From NCBI GenBank assembly GCA_900550465.1, contig URSC01000001.1, positions 124,001-188,000 on the forward strand: a stretch of DNA of 64,000 nt. Reading direction: 5' to 3'. A program made the translations under genes and the position numbers. Each line of letters starts with the position of its first letter. The first letter of the stretch is position 1. The notes under the pieces are model-generated. The model worked only from the letters and a program-made list of their open reading frames with translations. It was not told the DNA's origin and ran no database searches. Below, piece by piece: positions 46,476 to 54,309 of this stretch. The DNA comes from an uncultured Alistipes sp. (GTDB lineage: Bacteria; Bacteroidota; Bacteroidia; Bacteroidales; UBA932).

Positions 46476-47261
46476 ATGAATATAGTAGTTTGTATCAAGC
46501 AGGTACCCGATACCACCGAGATCAAGATCAATCCTGTTACCGGTACCCTCATCAGGGACGGAGTGCCCAGCATCATGAATCCCGATGACAAGGGCGGACT
46601 TGAAATGGCTCTGCGTCTGAAGGACAAGTACGGGGCCCATGTCACGGTCATCACCATGGGACCTCCTCAGGCGGACCTGATCCTCAGGGAAGCCTACGCC
46701 ATGGGTGTGGACAGGGCGATACTCCTGACCGACAGGAAATTCGCCGGAGCCGACACTCTCGCTACATCCAATGCTCTCGCCGGTGCCCTCAGGACTCTGG
46801 AATGGGATTTGGTAATTACCGGCCGTCAGGCCATCGACGGAGATACCGCACAGGTGGGTCCCCAGATTGCCGAGCACCTGGACGTGCCTCAGGTATCGTA
46901 TGTATGCGACCTGGAGGTGGAGAAAGGAGGCAAGACCCTGCGTGTCAATAAGGAGACCGAAGAGGGAATGCAGATTCTCGAGGCTCAGATGCCCTGTCTG
47001 CTGACAGTACTGTCGTCTGCCGTGAAGCCGAGGTACATGAGTGCTCCCGGCATCGTCCAGGCGTACAATAAGCAGGTAGAGGTATGGGGGGCGGACAAGA
47101 TCGATGTGGACGAAAGCAAGCTCGGTCTGAAAGGCTCTCCGACCAAGGTGCTGAAGGCCTTCACAAAGGGTCTGAAAGCTCCGGGAGAGATATTCGAGGT
47201 GGACGCCGAGGAGGCTGTAGGTCTGATAGTTTCCCGTCTCAAGGAAAAATTCATCATATAG
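46476..47261 (+). CDS. etfB: Electron transfer flavoprotein, beta subunit
   Basis: 261 residues beginning MNIVVCIKQVPDTTEIKINPVTGTLIRDGVPSIMNPDDKGGLEMALRLKD, a standard EtfB start. The nucleotide-binding segment includes LVITGRQAIDGDTAQVGPQIAEHL. It shuttles electrons with Bcd. Located 12 bases after bcd and 24 before etfA. Confidence 0.94.
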   Translation: MNIVVCIKQVPDTTEIKINPVTGTLIRDGVPSIMNPDDKGGLEMALRLKDKYGAHVTVITMGPPQADLILREAYAMGVDRAILLTDRKFAGADTLATSNALAGALRTLEWDLVITGRQAIDGDTAQVGPQIAEHLDVPQVSYVCDLEVEKGGKTLRVNKETEEGMQILEAQMPCLLTVLSSAVKPRYMSAPGIVQAYNKQVEVWGADKIDVDESKLGLKGSPTKVLKAFTKGLKAPGEIFEVDAEEAVGLIVSRLKEKFII

Positions 47262-47285
47262 TAACACCGTAATACATCATAGATT

Positions 47286-48293
47286 ATGATCAACAAGAAC
47301 GACTACAAGAACGTATATGTGTTCGCAGAACAGAGAGGCGGTGTTATCCAGCCTGTTGCCCTCGAGCTCATAGGCAAGGCCCGTGACCTGGCCGGGGCCC
47401 TCGGCTCCAAGGTGGTGGCCATGCTCGCAGGCTACAATGTGGAGCATCTCATCCAGCCCCTCTTCGAGTACGGCGCCGATGAGGTGGTGGTTACCGACCA
47501 CATCGAGCTCAAGGACTATCTCACCGAGCAGTACGCTCAGTCCATATATCAGATTATCACCGCCATGCGTCCCGATATCGTGCTCTTCGGAGCCACCACC
47601 ATCGGACGCGACCTGGCGCCCAGGCTATCGGCCCGTCTGGCTACCGGCCTCACCGCCGACTGTACGAAGCTGGAGATATCCGAGGACAAGCAGCTGATGA
47701 TGACCCGTCCCGCTTTCGGCGGCAACCTGATGGCCACCATCATGTGTACCGAGCACCGTCCCCAGATGTCCACGGTCCGTCCCGGAGTGATGCCCAAGCG
47801 CGATCCCGAGCCCGGACGCACCGGCTCCATCGTCCGCTTCGAGACCAAGTTCGACCACTCCAAAATCCGCGTAAAACTGCTCGAGGAGGTCCGCGAGGAG
47901 AAGAACAAGGTAGATATCACCGAGGCCAAGATTCTCGTCTCAGGAGGCCGCGGAGTGGGCTGCAAGGAGGGATTTGCCAAGCTGCAGGAGCTTGCGGAAG
48001 TCCTCGGCGCCGAGGTTTCCGCATCCAGGGCCATGGTCGACGCCGGCATCATGCCGCACGACCGTCAGGTGGGCCAGACCGGCAAGACCGTCCGCCCCGA
48101 CCTCTATCTCGCTCTCGGTATATCCGGAGCCATCCAGCATCTGGCAGGAATGGAGGAGTCCGGCTATATCGTAGCCGTGAACAAAGACAAGTTCGCGCCC
48201 ATCTTCAATGTTTCGGATATCGGTATAGTAGGGGATGTGAACAAGATAGTTCCCCTGCTGGCCGAGAGATTACGTAAAGAGATGCAGAAATGA
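47286..48293 (+). CDS. etfA: Electron transfer flavoprotein, alpha subunit
   Basis: 335 residues. The C-terminal FAD domain has the canonical order SGGRGVGCKEGFAKLQELAEVLGAEVSASRAMVDAG, RQVGQTGKTVRPDLYLALGISGAIQHLAGM and NKDKFAPIFNVSDIGIVGDV. No N-terminal ferredoxin extension is present. Its TGA overlaps the serpin ATG (ATGA), so the following gene is translated from the same message. Confidence 0.94.
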   Translation: MINKNDYKNVYVFAEQRGGVIQPVALELIGKARDLAGALGSKVVAMLAGYNVEHLIQPLFEYGADEVVVTDHIELKDYLTEQYAQSIYQIITAMRPDIVLFGATTIGRDLAPRLSARLATGLTADCTKLEISEDKQLMMTRPAFGGNLMATIMCTEHRPQMSTVRPGVMPKRDPEPGRTGSIVRFETKFDHSKIRVKLLEEVREEKNKVDITEAKILVSGGRGVGCKEGFAKLQELAEVLGAEVSASRAMVDAGIMPHDRQVGQTGKTVRPDLYLALGISGAIQHLAGMEESGYIVAVNKDKFAPIFNVSDIGIVGDVNKIVPLLAERLRKEMQK

Positions 48294-49468
48294 GGCGTAT
48301 CTTAACATTGATGTTTGTCCTGCTGCCTTTCATGGTTTCAGCGCAGACGGAGGATGTTCTTAAAAGAGGGACCGGCGCGGAGGCGTCCGGTTCCTCTTTT
48401 GCCTTCGGACTTTTCCAGGATGCTGTCTCGTACGACGGCTCCGATGTAGTCTTCATATCCCCGCTGAGTGCATCGATGGCACTGTCTATGACTGCAAACG
48501 GGGCAGAAGAGGCCACTTTGGCTGAAATGCTGTCCGTTCTCGGTCAGGATGCTTCCATAAATGAACTCAATGAATACAACCGCAGCGTGATGGACTTTCT
48601 GGCCTCCGGACCTGTGGGCATAGAACTTAATGTGGCCAACTCTATCTGGGTTTCAGACCTTTTTCCGGTCAGATCCCGTTTCTGCAAGACAGCCGTCAGG
48701 TATTACGATGCCTCGGTAAGCAATCTGGATTTCTCAGACCCCGCCTCTCCTTCGGTCATTAACAGCTGGTGCTCGGAAAATACCAACGGGCGTATCGGCA
48801 AGATGATTGAAAGCATCGACCCAGCTACTCAGATGTATCTGTTGAATGCTTTGTATTTCAAGGGAATGTGGTCCTGTCCCTTTGATGCTGCCAGAACACG
48901 TGAGGATATTTTCCACGGCAATAACCGGAGCTCCAAGGTCGAGTTCATGCACAATACCGCAAGTTTTCCCTACTACACCGGTCCTGAAGGCTCGGTGCTG
49001 GAGCTTCCCTACGGAGACGGCTCATTCGTGATGGATATCTTTCTGCCTGCTGAAGGAACGAGTGCCGAGGAATTCGTGTCAGGTCTGGACGGTGAGGCCC
49101 TGAGCACTCTGACCGGCCTGCTTCAGACTGACCGCATAAAGGTGAGCATTCCCAAATTCAAGGCCGAGTATGAGACCTCCCTCATCGCCACACTGCAGCG
49201 CCTCGGAATGCGGACTGCCTTCACTCCTGCGGCCGATTTTTCGGGAATAGCCAGGGAGCCTCTGATGATCAGCGAAGTAAAGCAGAAGACATTCATCGAG
49301 GTCAATGAGGAAGGCTCGGAGGCGGCAGCTGTCACCTCTGTAGGCATCATGCGGACATCCCTTGCCCCCGATCCGTTTGAGTTCAAGGCTGACCGCCCCT
49401 TCGTGTTCCTGATACGCGGGCGCGAGTCCGGTCCGGTCCTATTCATGGGAATTGTACGCAACCTGTAA
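48290..49468 (+). CDS. Exported serpin (serine protease inhibitor family)
   Basis: 392 residues. Signal peptide about 1-18 (MRRILTLMFVLLPFMVSA). The serpin core is clear: SSFAFGLFQDA, VVFISPLSASMALSMTANGAEEAT, NAIYFKG-like LLNALYFKGMW, and the reactive-centre loop. The hinge EEGSEAAAVTS (340-350) has the small residues needed for inhibitory insertion. Counting from the P15 Gly gives P1-P1' as T356-S357, with R355 next to it. It overlaps etfA by 4 bases as the last gene of the lysine-butyrate operon. Likely periplasmic or secreted and directed at a host or bacterial serine protease; target unknown. Confidence 0.88.
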   Translation: MRRILTLMFVLLPFMVSAQTEDVLKRGTGAEASGSSFAFGLFQDAVSYDGSDVVFISPLSASMALSMTANGAEEATLAEMLSVLGQDASINELNEYNRSVMDFLASGPVGIELNVANSIWVSDLFPVRSRFCKTAVRYYDASVSNLDFSDPASPSVINSWCSENTNGRIGKMIESIDPATQMYLLNALYFKGMWSCPFDAARTREDIFHGNNRSSKVEFMHNTASFPYYTGPEGSVLELPYGDGSFVMDIFLPAEGTSAEEFVSGLDGEALSTLTGLLQTDRIKVSIPKFKAEYETSLIATLQRLGMRTAFTPAADFSGIAREPLMISEVKQKTFIEVNEEGSEAAAVTSVGIMRTSLAPDPFEFKADRPFVFLIRGRESGPVLFMGIVRNL

Positions 49469-49805
49469 AAGACCCAATCAGCAATCCTGATTGTGTCAAT
49501 TCGTTGATGGAGATGCTGTATTGTTGTGTATGCCCGCAAAACGATGTGCACGGGAGTTGTACCGGAGAAGATGACTGAATTCCAACGGAAAATCGCGCAT
49601 TGTCATAAAATTTGCGTAAATCTGCATAAGGAATATACCTCTTTGAAATCAAGAGAGTTAGAAGAATTACTTCGTTTTCAGGTAATGAGTTGGCAACCGT
49701 CCTAATTGCCGTGGTCTGCATCGCTTTGCTTGTTCGGGAAACTCTTACGGTACAAAGGTATGAAAAATATTCAGACTGAAAGGATCATTCCAAAAATTAT
49801 TTTAG
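49469..49805. other. Intergenic stretch at the left edge of the imported region
   Basis: A 7-bp hairpin CAATCAG (49475-49481) / CTGATTG (49487-49493) right after the serpin stop may end the operon, though no T-run follows. At 49612-49625 TTGCGTAAATCTGC closely matches TTGCGTTAATCTGC at 52874-52887 on the other side of the AT-rich segment. A TACCTTTG box lies on the minus strand at 49753-49760 with only a doubtful 92-codon frame downstream. Otherwise nothing recognisable. Confidence 0.35.
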
Positions 49806-49815
49806 TCAGAATATT
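49766..49815 (-). terminator. Terminator hairpin of the MFS gene
   Basis: AATATTCAGACT (49766-49777) and AGTCAGAATATT (49804-49815) pair with one mismatch around a 26-base loop. On the minus strand a T-rich stretch follows. It overlaps the MFS stop codon. Confidence 0.6.
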
Positions 49816-51011
49816 GAGCATTCATCCTTATGCAGTCTTGGTTGGAAGCAATTAACGAACAAGGAAGCCACGGTAAAGGCAACTCCTACTCCTACCACGC
49901 CTGCCCATCCGTAATGTTGCCAAAACAGACCTGAAACGAACGTACCAGCAGAACCGCCCAGAAAGTAGATGGTCATATAAACGGTATTGACTCGGTTGAT
50001 GGCGGATGCGTCAAGGGCGACCACGCTGGTCTGATTTGACAAATGGATGCATTGCATTCCTGCATCAATCAAAAGGATGGCGATTATCATCCACAAGTAG
50101 CTGTCATTTCCAAAAAATGCCAACAACCATGCAGCCAAGATAACACATCCCCCGACAATGGAGAAGAACCTTACGCCGTACTTCTGGATATAGCCGCTAA
50201 TGAATACAACCGTAGACGCACCTGCCAATCCGCACAAACCGAGTGCCCCGATAATATCGTCATCCGCAAAGAATGGCTCTTGCTTCATCCGGAAAGCAAG
50301 GCAACTCCACAACGCAAAGAACGAGCCATAAGCCAATGCCGCCCTCAACGAAGCGATACGCAAGTACGGGTATTTGGCAAGCAGACGCAACAAGGATTTC
50401 ATCAGACCCGCATAATTTTCACGTGAACGAACAGGCAGAACGGGAAGCATCTTGTAAATCATAAGAAAGCATCCGAGCATAAACACACAAGCCACAAAAT
50501 AGACGGAACGCCATCCCCACATATCAGCCAGGAAACCACTTAACACCCGTGAGCCAAGAATGCCTATGAGCAGACAGGACTGTATAATCCCCACGTTGCG
50601 TACCTTGTGTGCTGGTGCTGAATGGAAAGACACCAACGGGATGAAGAACTGCGGCATAACCGAAGATGCTCCGGCAAGCAAGGATGCGCCCCACACCCAA
50701 TAGATGTTAGGGGCAAGTGCTATGGCAAGCAATGCGCACGATGAAATGATATAATTGGTCAATATCAGCTGCTTTCGTGAAACCAAATCGCCAAGCGGAA
50801 TGACAAACACAAGTCCGACTACATAACCTATCTGGGTCAATGTCGCAACCATGCTGGCAGAAAAGTCGCTTACCCCAAAATCCTTTGCCATGCTGCCCAA
50901 CAAAGGCTGGTTGTAGTAGCAGTTGGCAACGGAAAGCCCGGTAGCGACTGCCATCAGAGCCAGCAGAGGTGCCGGAATGCCGTGGTTTTCTCTCAATTCA
51001 TATTTCATCAT
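49806..51011 (-). CDS. MFS transporter (drug-efflux type)
   Basis: 401-residue major facilitator with twelve hydrophobic helices. Motif A-like GLVFVIPLGDLVSRKQLIL follows helix 2, and QLLGSMAKDFG/LTQIGYV segments are typical of the DHA family. It is expected to be a proton-driven efflux pump; substrate unknown. Base composition is visibly lower in GC than the operon to its left. The start is preceded by AAAGGAG (minus strand, 51024-51018) at a 6-base spacing, a real Shine-Dalgarno sequence that is unusual among this window's genes. It lies 12 bases after the SMR gene, forming a two-pump unit. Confidence 0.85.
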   Translation of the reverse strand: MMKYELRENHGIPAPLLALMAVATGLSVANCYYNQPLLGSMAKDFGVSDFSASMVATLTQIGYVVGLVFVIPLGDLVSRKQLILTNYIISSCALLAIALAPNIYWVWGASLLAGASSVMPQFFIPLVSFHSAPAHKVRNVGIIQSCLLIGILGSRVLSGFLADMWGWRSVYFVACVFMLGCFLMIYKMLPVLPVRSRENYAGLMKSLLRLLAKYPYLRIASLRAALAYGSFFALWSCLAFRMKQEPFFADDDIIGALGLCGLAGASTVVFISGYIQKYGVRFFSIVGGCVILAAWLLAFFGNDSYLWMIIAILLIDAGMQCIHLSNQTSVVALDASAINRVNTVYMTIYFLGGSAGTFVSGLFWQHYGWAGVVGVGVAFTVASLFVNCFQPRLHKDECSIF

Positions 51012-51023
51012 TTATTTCTCCTT

Positions 51024-51350
51024 TCAGTATGACACAACTTTCAATCCAATCAAGGAGGCAATGAGCGTGAACAGGAAGAAAAGCCGTATGGGAGTGGCCG
51101 GCTCTTTGAAAACGAATATCCCAATCAAGACCGTGCCGACCGCTCCGATACCCGTCCAAATGGCGTATGCCGTGCCCAAAGGCAAAGTCTGAACCGCCTT
51201 GGCAAGTAATGCCATACTCAATACCGTGGAAGCCAAGAAACCGCTTCCCCACAGATAAAAACCAATACCTGATGCCTCTCTCGTTTTTCCCAAGCAGAAT
51301 GTAAGGCTTACCTCAAACAATCCTGCCAAAAATAAAATTATCCAATTCAT
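51024..51350 (-). CDS. Small multidrug resistance (SMR) family efflux protein
   Basis: 108 residues with four membrane helices. The conserved membrane Glu is in LFLAGLFEVSLTFCLGKT (residue about 13), and AKAVQTLPLGTAYAIWTGIGAVGTVLIGIFVFKEP is the SMR signature. Members export quaternary ammonium compounds, guanidinium or polyamines; it cannot be placed in a subtype with certainty. It is divergent from a Crp/Fnr-type regulator, with a palindrome between them, and upstream of the MFS gene. Confidence 0.9.
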   Translation of the reverse strand: MNWIILFLAGLFEVSLTFCLGKTREASGIGFYLWGSGFLASTVLSMALLAKAVQTLPLGTAYAIWTGIGAVGTVLIGIFVFKEPATPIRLFFLFTLIASLIGLKVVSY

Positions 51351-51386
51351 ACCTATGAATTATTAAATTCGGGTGAAATTCGGGTG

Positions 51387-51499
51387 CAAAAGTAAGCAAG
51401 TAATTTCTAACCGTTTTTTACATTTGGTAAAAACGGATTTTGCATTTGACAAAAAAACAGCCGTTAGCAGCTGTTTCTGTGCGCTATTTTATAATTTTG
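51387..51499. promoter_or_regulatory. Divergent control region of SMR-MFS and the Crp/Fnr-type gene
   Basis: Minus strand -7 box TACTTTTG (51394-51387) for the SMR gene; plus strand TAATTTTG (51492-51499) for the regulator. Between them is an imperfect palindrome of CCGTTTTTTAC (51411-51421) and GTAAAAACGG (51427-51436), over the -33 zone of the SMR promoter: a likely operator. A second hairpin, AAACAGC (51455-51461) / GCTGTTT (51470-51476), is followed on the minus strand by a T-run and resembles a terminator. Confidence 0.55.
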
Positions 51500-51518
51500 T
51501 ACCACAACAAAATGACTT

Positions 51519-52082
51519 ATGGATATAAAGGAAATCATCAACCAGAGATATGCCATGCCGGATGCGTCTTTGGACAAGTTGCGGCAATGCCTGACGGAAG
51601 TCTCATACCCAAAAGGATTCCAAGTGTTGGAATATGGCAAGATAGAAAAAGACATCTTTTTCATCAAGAAAGGCATTGTCCGCGCCTATACTTCGGTAGA
51701 GGGGAAAGAAATTACCTTTTGGGTCGGCAAGGAAGGGGCGACTATTGTTTCCATGAAAGGATATGTGAATGACGAACCGGGGTATGAAACAATGGAGCTG
51801 ATGGAAAATTCTGTCTTATATGTATTGGAAAGGAAAAAACTGAAAGAGTTATTCTTGAAGGATTTGCACATAGCCAATTGGGGACGGCGTTATGCGGAAA
51901 TGGAACTGCTTGCTGCCGAGGAACGGCTGATTTCCATGTTGTCAGTCGTCGCCTCGGAACGGTATCACGAGTTGTTGGAGAAAGAGCCTGATTTGTTACA
52001 GCGGTTGCCGTTAGGAAGTATCGCCACCTATTTAGGCATCACACAGGCAAGTTTGAGTAGGATTCGGGCACAAATAAAATGA
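51519..52082 (+). CDS. Crp/Fnr-family transcription regulator
   Basis: 187 residues. The N-terminal cyclic-nucleotide-binding-like beta-roll (about 20-115) has FQVLEYGKIEKDIFFIKKGIVRAYTSVEGKEITFWVGKEG. The C-terminal winged helix has QRLPLGSIATYLGITQASLSRIRAQIK. There are no N-terminal Fnr-type cysteines and no clear cAMP-binding RS motif, so the ligand is unknown. It is divergent from the SMR and MFS efflux genes and probably controls them through the palindrome at 51411-51436. AT-rich like its neighbours. Confidence 0.88.
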   Translation: MDIKEIINQRYAMPDASLDKLRQCLTEVSYPKGFQVLEYGKIEKDIFFIKKGIVRAYTSVEGKEITFWVGKEGATIVSMKGYVNDEPGYETMELMENSVLYVLERKKLKELFLKDLHIANWGRRYAEMELLAAEERLISMLSVVASERYHELLEKEPDLLQRLPLGSIATYLGITQASLSRIRAQIK

Positions 52083-52138
52083 CGTTTCAACCAACTGAGG
52101 ATAGCAAGCGGTTTTGGTCTGCCCCAAACACAAACTTG

Positions 52139-52300
52139 CTATTTTTCCGTTGGTATTGTTTCCAGCAAGACATTACGCACTCTTGCGGCATTGGATGTGT
52201 TGATACGGAAAGCCAGTGCCATTACCATTGGCAGCGCATACACTTCCAAATAATAACCGTTTGGCAGCCTGATGCGCCTTTCCACTTCGCAAGATTGCAA
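52139..52300 (-). pseudogene. C-terminal fragment of an unidentified accessory gene
   Basis: On the minus strand, in a frame different from the integrase fragment, there is a short readable segment VERRIRLPNGYYLEVYALPM continuing to ALAFRINTSNAARVRNVLLE and ending at a TAG (52141-52139). A TGA closes this frame near 52305, just where integrase similarity ends. It looks like the tail of another gene joined at a deletion point. The family is not recognised with confidence; it weakly recalls phage antirepressor-type proteins. Confidence 0.35.
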
Positions 52301-52653
52301 CACTCCTCACGGTCGAAGGCTTTGAGCAGCGTTTCATACTCGCCGCCTATGCCTTGATAGGCGTTGCGCACCATTTCTGCCGTCACAAACGCCTCACGGT
52401 CGGATATGCGCTGGTAGTGCTTGATGATTTGCGCCTTGATATTGTCAAGCGCAAGGTACGTTTCCCTTGCCTCTAAACTCTTGCCCTTGGCACGGTTGCC
52501 CTTTGCGTCCCAAAGCTCCTTTGCGATGCTCCGTTTGCAACTGAACTGCGCCACCGTTCCGTTGATTGTAACCCGTCCCATGATGGGGACAATTCCATTC
52601 TTCTCCTTGCTGCCGTTCGCATAGAACAGCACGCGAAATGTGCTCCTTGTCAT
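52222..52653 (-). pseudogene. Truncated tyrosine recombinase (N-terminal part of an integrase)
   Basis: 143 codons. Residues 1 to about 115 (TRSTFRVLFYANGSKEKNGIVPIMGRVTINGTVAQFSCKRSI... to GGEYETLLKAFDRE) match the arm-binding and SAM-like N-terminal domains of Bacteroides-type site-specific integrases. The remaining ~25 residues are unrelated, and the catalytic domain with R, HxxR and Y is missing. A promoter box TAGTTTTG on the minus strand (52680-52673) is intact. It marks the relic of a mobile element that probably brought the efflux genes. Confidence 0.75.
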
Positions 52654-52948
52654 ACTCGTTCTTTTTTGGTTGCAAAACTATAAATCAACGAGTTAAACCC
52701 TGACAAGCAAATCTACGCAGAACGGCGCAAACGGGACAGAGAGTGTTAAATCTGCATTTCTGACGGGTAACGATTAGGAAACCGTTCTCTTTCTCCAATC
52801 CGCTTTGAAACGCTATTCAGCCCTCTATCCAACTTCCGCGATTTTCTCCTAACTACTTAATTTACAGATTACATTGCGTTAATCTGCCGAATTTTGGAGG
52901 TTTTTCCATAGATTTTGCGTAAGTTTGTAGGACAAGTAACAAGTTGCT
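52654..52948. other. Intergenic region at the right edge of the imported segment
   Basis: No gene. It contains the integrase -7 box (minus strand, 52673-52680), the possible attachment-like 14-mer at 52874-52887 and a TAAGTTTG box (52920-52927) that should serve the ion channel gene at 52949. Confidence 0.4.
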
Positions 52949-53686
52949 ATGGAAAAACGCATCGGTATCGTACAGAAATTCTTGAAAAGCAGGGCAGTCC
53001 GTTTTACGGCCATGTTGTTCATTTTGCTTTCCATCACATCGGTAGTGCTGTCTTCCTTCAAGGAATTCCAGCAGTACGGCTGGCTGTTCCAGAGTTTTAT
53101 ACATTTCGCCTCGCTGGTATTCCTGATTGAATATCTGCTTCGGATATATTCAGCGCCTGCGCTTTATCCCGGCCTGTCTGCATATCGCAGCCGACTGAAG
53201 TATATTTTCTCTTTCTACGGGCTTGTGGACTTGGTGGCGGTCATTCCGTTTGTAATGACCTATTTCTACTGGGATACCGAGATCGTCCATATCATCATAC
53301 TGCCGTATGTGTTCGTGGTGTTCAAGCTTATACGCTATTCCACTGCTTTCCAGCTCATCCTGAAAGTGATGAAATCAGTACGTTCCGAACTTCTGACTGC
53401 GTTTACCGCCTGCCTGATCATCATCTGTTTTTCTGCGATACTGGTCTACTTCGTCGAGAAAGGAGCACAGCCTGAAGTATTCAAGAATATCGGTGACAGC
53501 ATGTGGTGGGCCGTCATCACTTTTACAACAGTCGGCTACGGTGATATCTATCCTGTCACTCCCATAGGCCGTATTCTCTGCGCCTTCATCAGCTTCATCG
53601 GTATTGCCATGCTTGCCATCCCCACGGGTATCATCAGTTCCGCTTTTATCGCCTCCATGAAGAACCGTCTCAACAAAAAAGACTGA
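52949..53686 (+). CDS. Voltage-gated-type potassium channel (ion transporter)
   Basis: 245 residues, six membrane helices. S1-S4 occupy about 18-140. S4 is poor in positive charges (VFKLIRYSTAFQLILKVMKSVR). The pore loop carries the K+ selectivity filter TVGYGD (194-199), followed by S6 ending IPTGIISSAFIASM. It has no C-terminal RCK domain. Expected to conduct K+ across the inner membrane; gating cannot be deduced. A hairpin terminator overlaps its stop. Confidence 0.9.
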   Translation: MEKRIGIVQKFLKSRAVRFTAMLFILLSITSVVLSSFKEFQQYGWLFQSFIHFASLVFLIEYLLRIYSAPALYPGLSAYRSRLKYIFSFYGLVDLVAVIPFVMTYFYWDTEIVHIIILPYVFVVFKLIRYSTAFQLILKVMKSVRSELLTAFTACLIIICFSAILVYFVEKGAQPEVFKNIGDSMWWAVITFTTVGYGDIYPVTPIGRILCAFISFIGIAMLAIPTGIISSAFIASMKNRLNKKD

Positions 53687-53704
53687 CCCGGTGAGGTCAG
53701 CCTT
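53683..53704 (+). terminator. Terminator of the ion channel gene
   Basis: CTGACC (53683-53688) / GGTCAG (53695-53700) with loop CGGTGA, preceded by an A-run and followed by CCTTTT. The stop codon TGA lies in the stem. The A-run makes it a possible two-way terminator for the flavin reductase gene. Confidence 0.65.
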
Positions 53705-53724
53705 TTGCATTAAGCACTTGCCGG

Positions 53725-54285
53725 TTATTTGAGGCGGCGTCCGTCCGAGAAGGCGTTGCCGACTTTTTCTCCGACTTTGAGATAGATGTTGTTGAACGGG
53801 TCGAAGATGACAGGGGAGACCTTTGCGGGATCCACCTTGCCCTCGGGGGTGAGGACTCTCTCGTCCACGCTGACGTTGACTATCTCGCCGCGCAGGATGC
53901 AGGTCTCGGGATTGTAGTCCTTCATGCGGCATTCCACCGCCACTGAAAGTTCTTCAATCAGAGGTGCATCCACGAACTCCGACTTGACGGCGTGGAAGCC
54001 GGCACGGGTGAATTTGTCCGGGGTGTTGTTGCCGGATACCAGACCCACGTAGTCGCAGACGGTGATGTGTCCGGCCTCGGCCATGCTGACCGTGAATGCT
54101 CCGCGTTTGAGTATGTTCTTGACAGTCTTGTGACCCGCGCTGAGACACAGGCTTATCTCGTTCTGTTCGCTGATACCGCCCCATGCCGCGTTCATGGCAT
54201 CGGGTGTGCCGTCCTCACCGTAGGTGGCGATGATGTACACCGGCTGGGGGTAGGTGAGGGGTTTGGCTCCGAAATTCTTTCTCAT
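53725..54285 (-). CDS. Flavin reductase family protein
   Basis: 186-residue FMN-binding split-barrel protein: YPQPVYIIATYGEDGTPDAMNAAWGGISEQN, LCLSAGHKTVKNILKRGAFTVSM and HAVKSEFVDAPLIEEL. Members reduce flavin with NAD(P)H or act as small flavoprotein oxidoreductases (High-molecular-weight rubredoxin/DIM6/NTAB group). It lies 24 bases downstream of the exported flavodoxin gene on the same strand, which suggests a shared redox function. Confidence 0.87.
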   Translation of the reverse strand: MRKNFGAKPLTYPQPVYIIATYGEDGTPDAMNAAWGGISEQNEISLCLSAGHKTVKNILKRGAFTVSMAEAGHITVCDYVGLVSGNNTPDKFTRAGFHAVKSEFVDAPLIEELSVAVECRMKDYNPETCILRGEIVNVSVDERVLTPEGKVDPAKVSPVIFDPFNNIYLKVGEKVGNAFSDGRRLK

Positions 54286-54309
54286 AATGGAGGATTTGTG
54301 GTTGTACGG

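Noticed and set aside
49443..49721. A 92-codon minus-strand frame with a TAnnTTTG box upstream
   Set aside because: It runs into the 3' end of the serpin gene antisense, has no recognisable similarity, and is probably chance.
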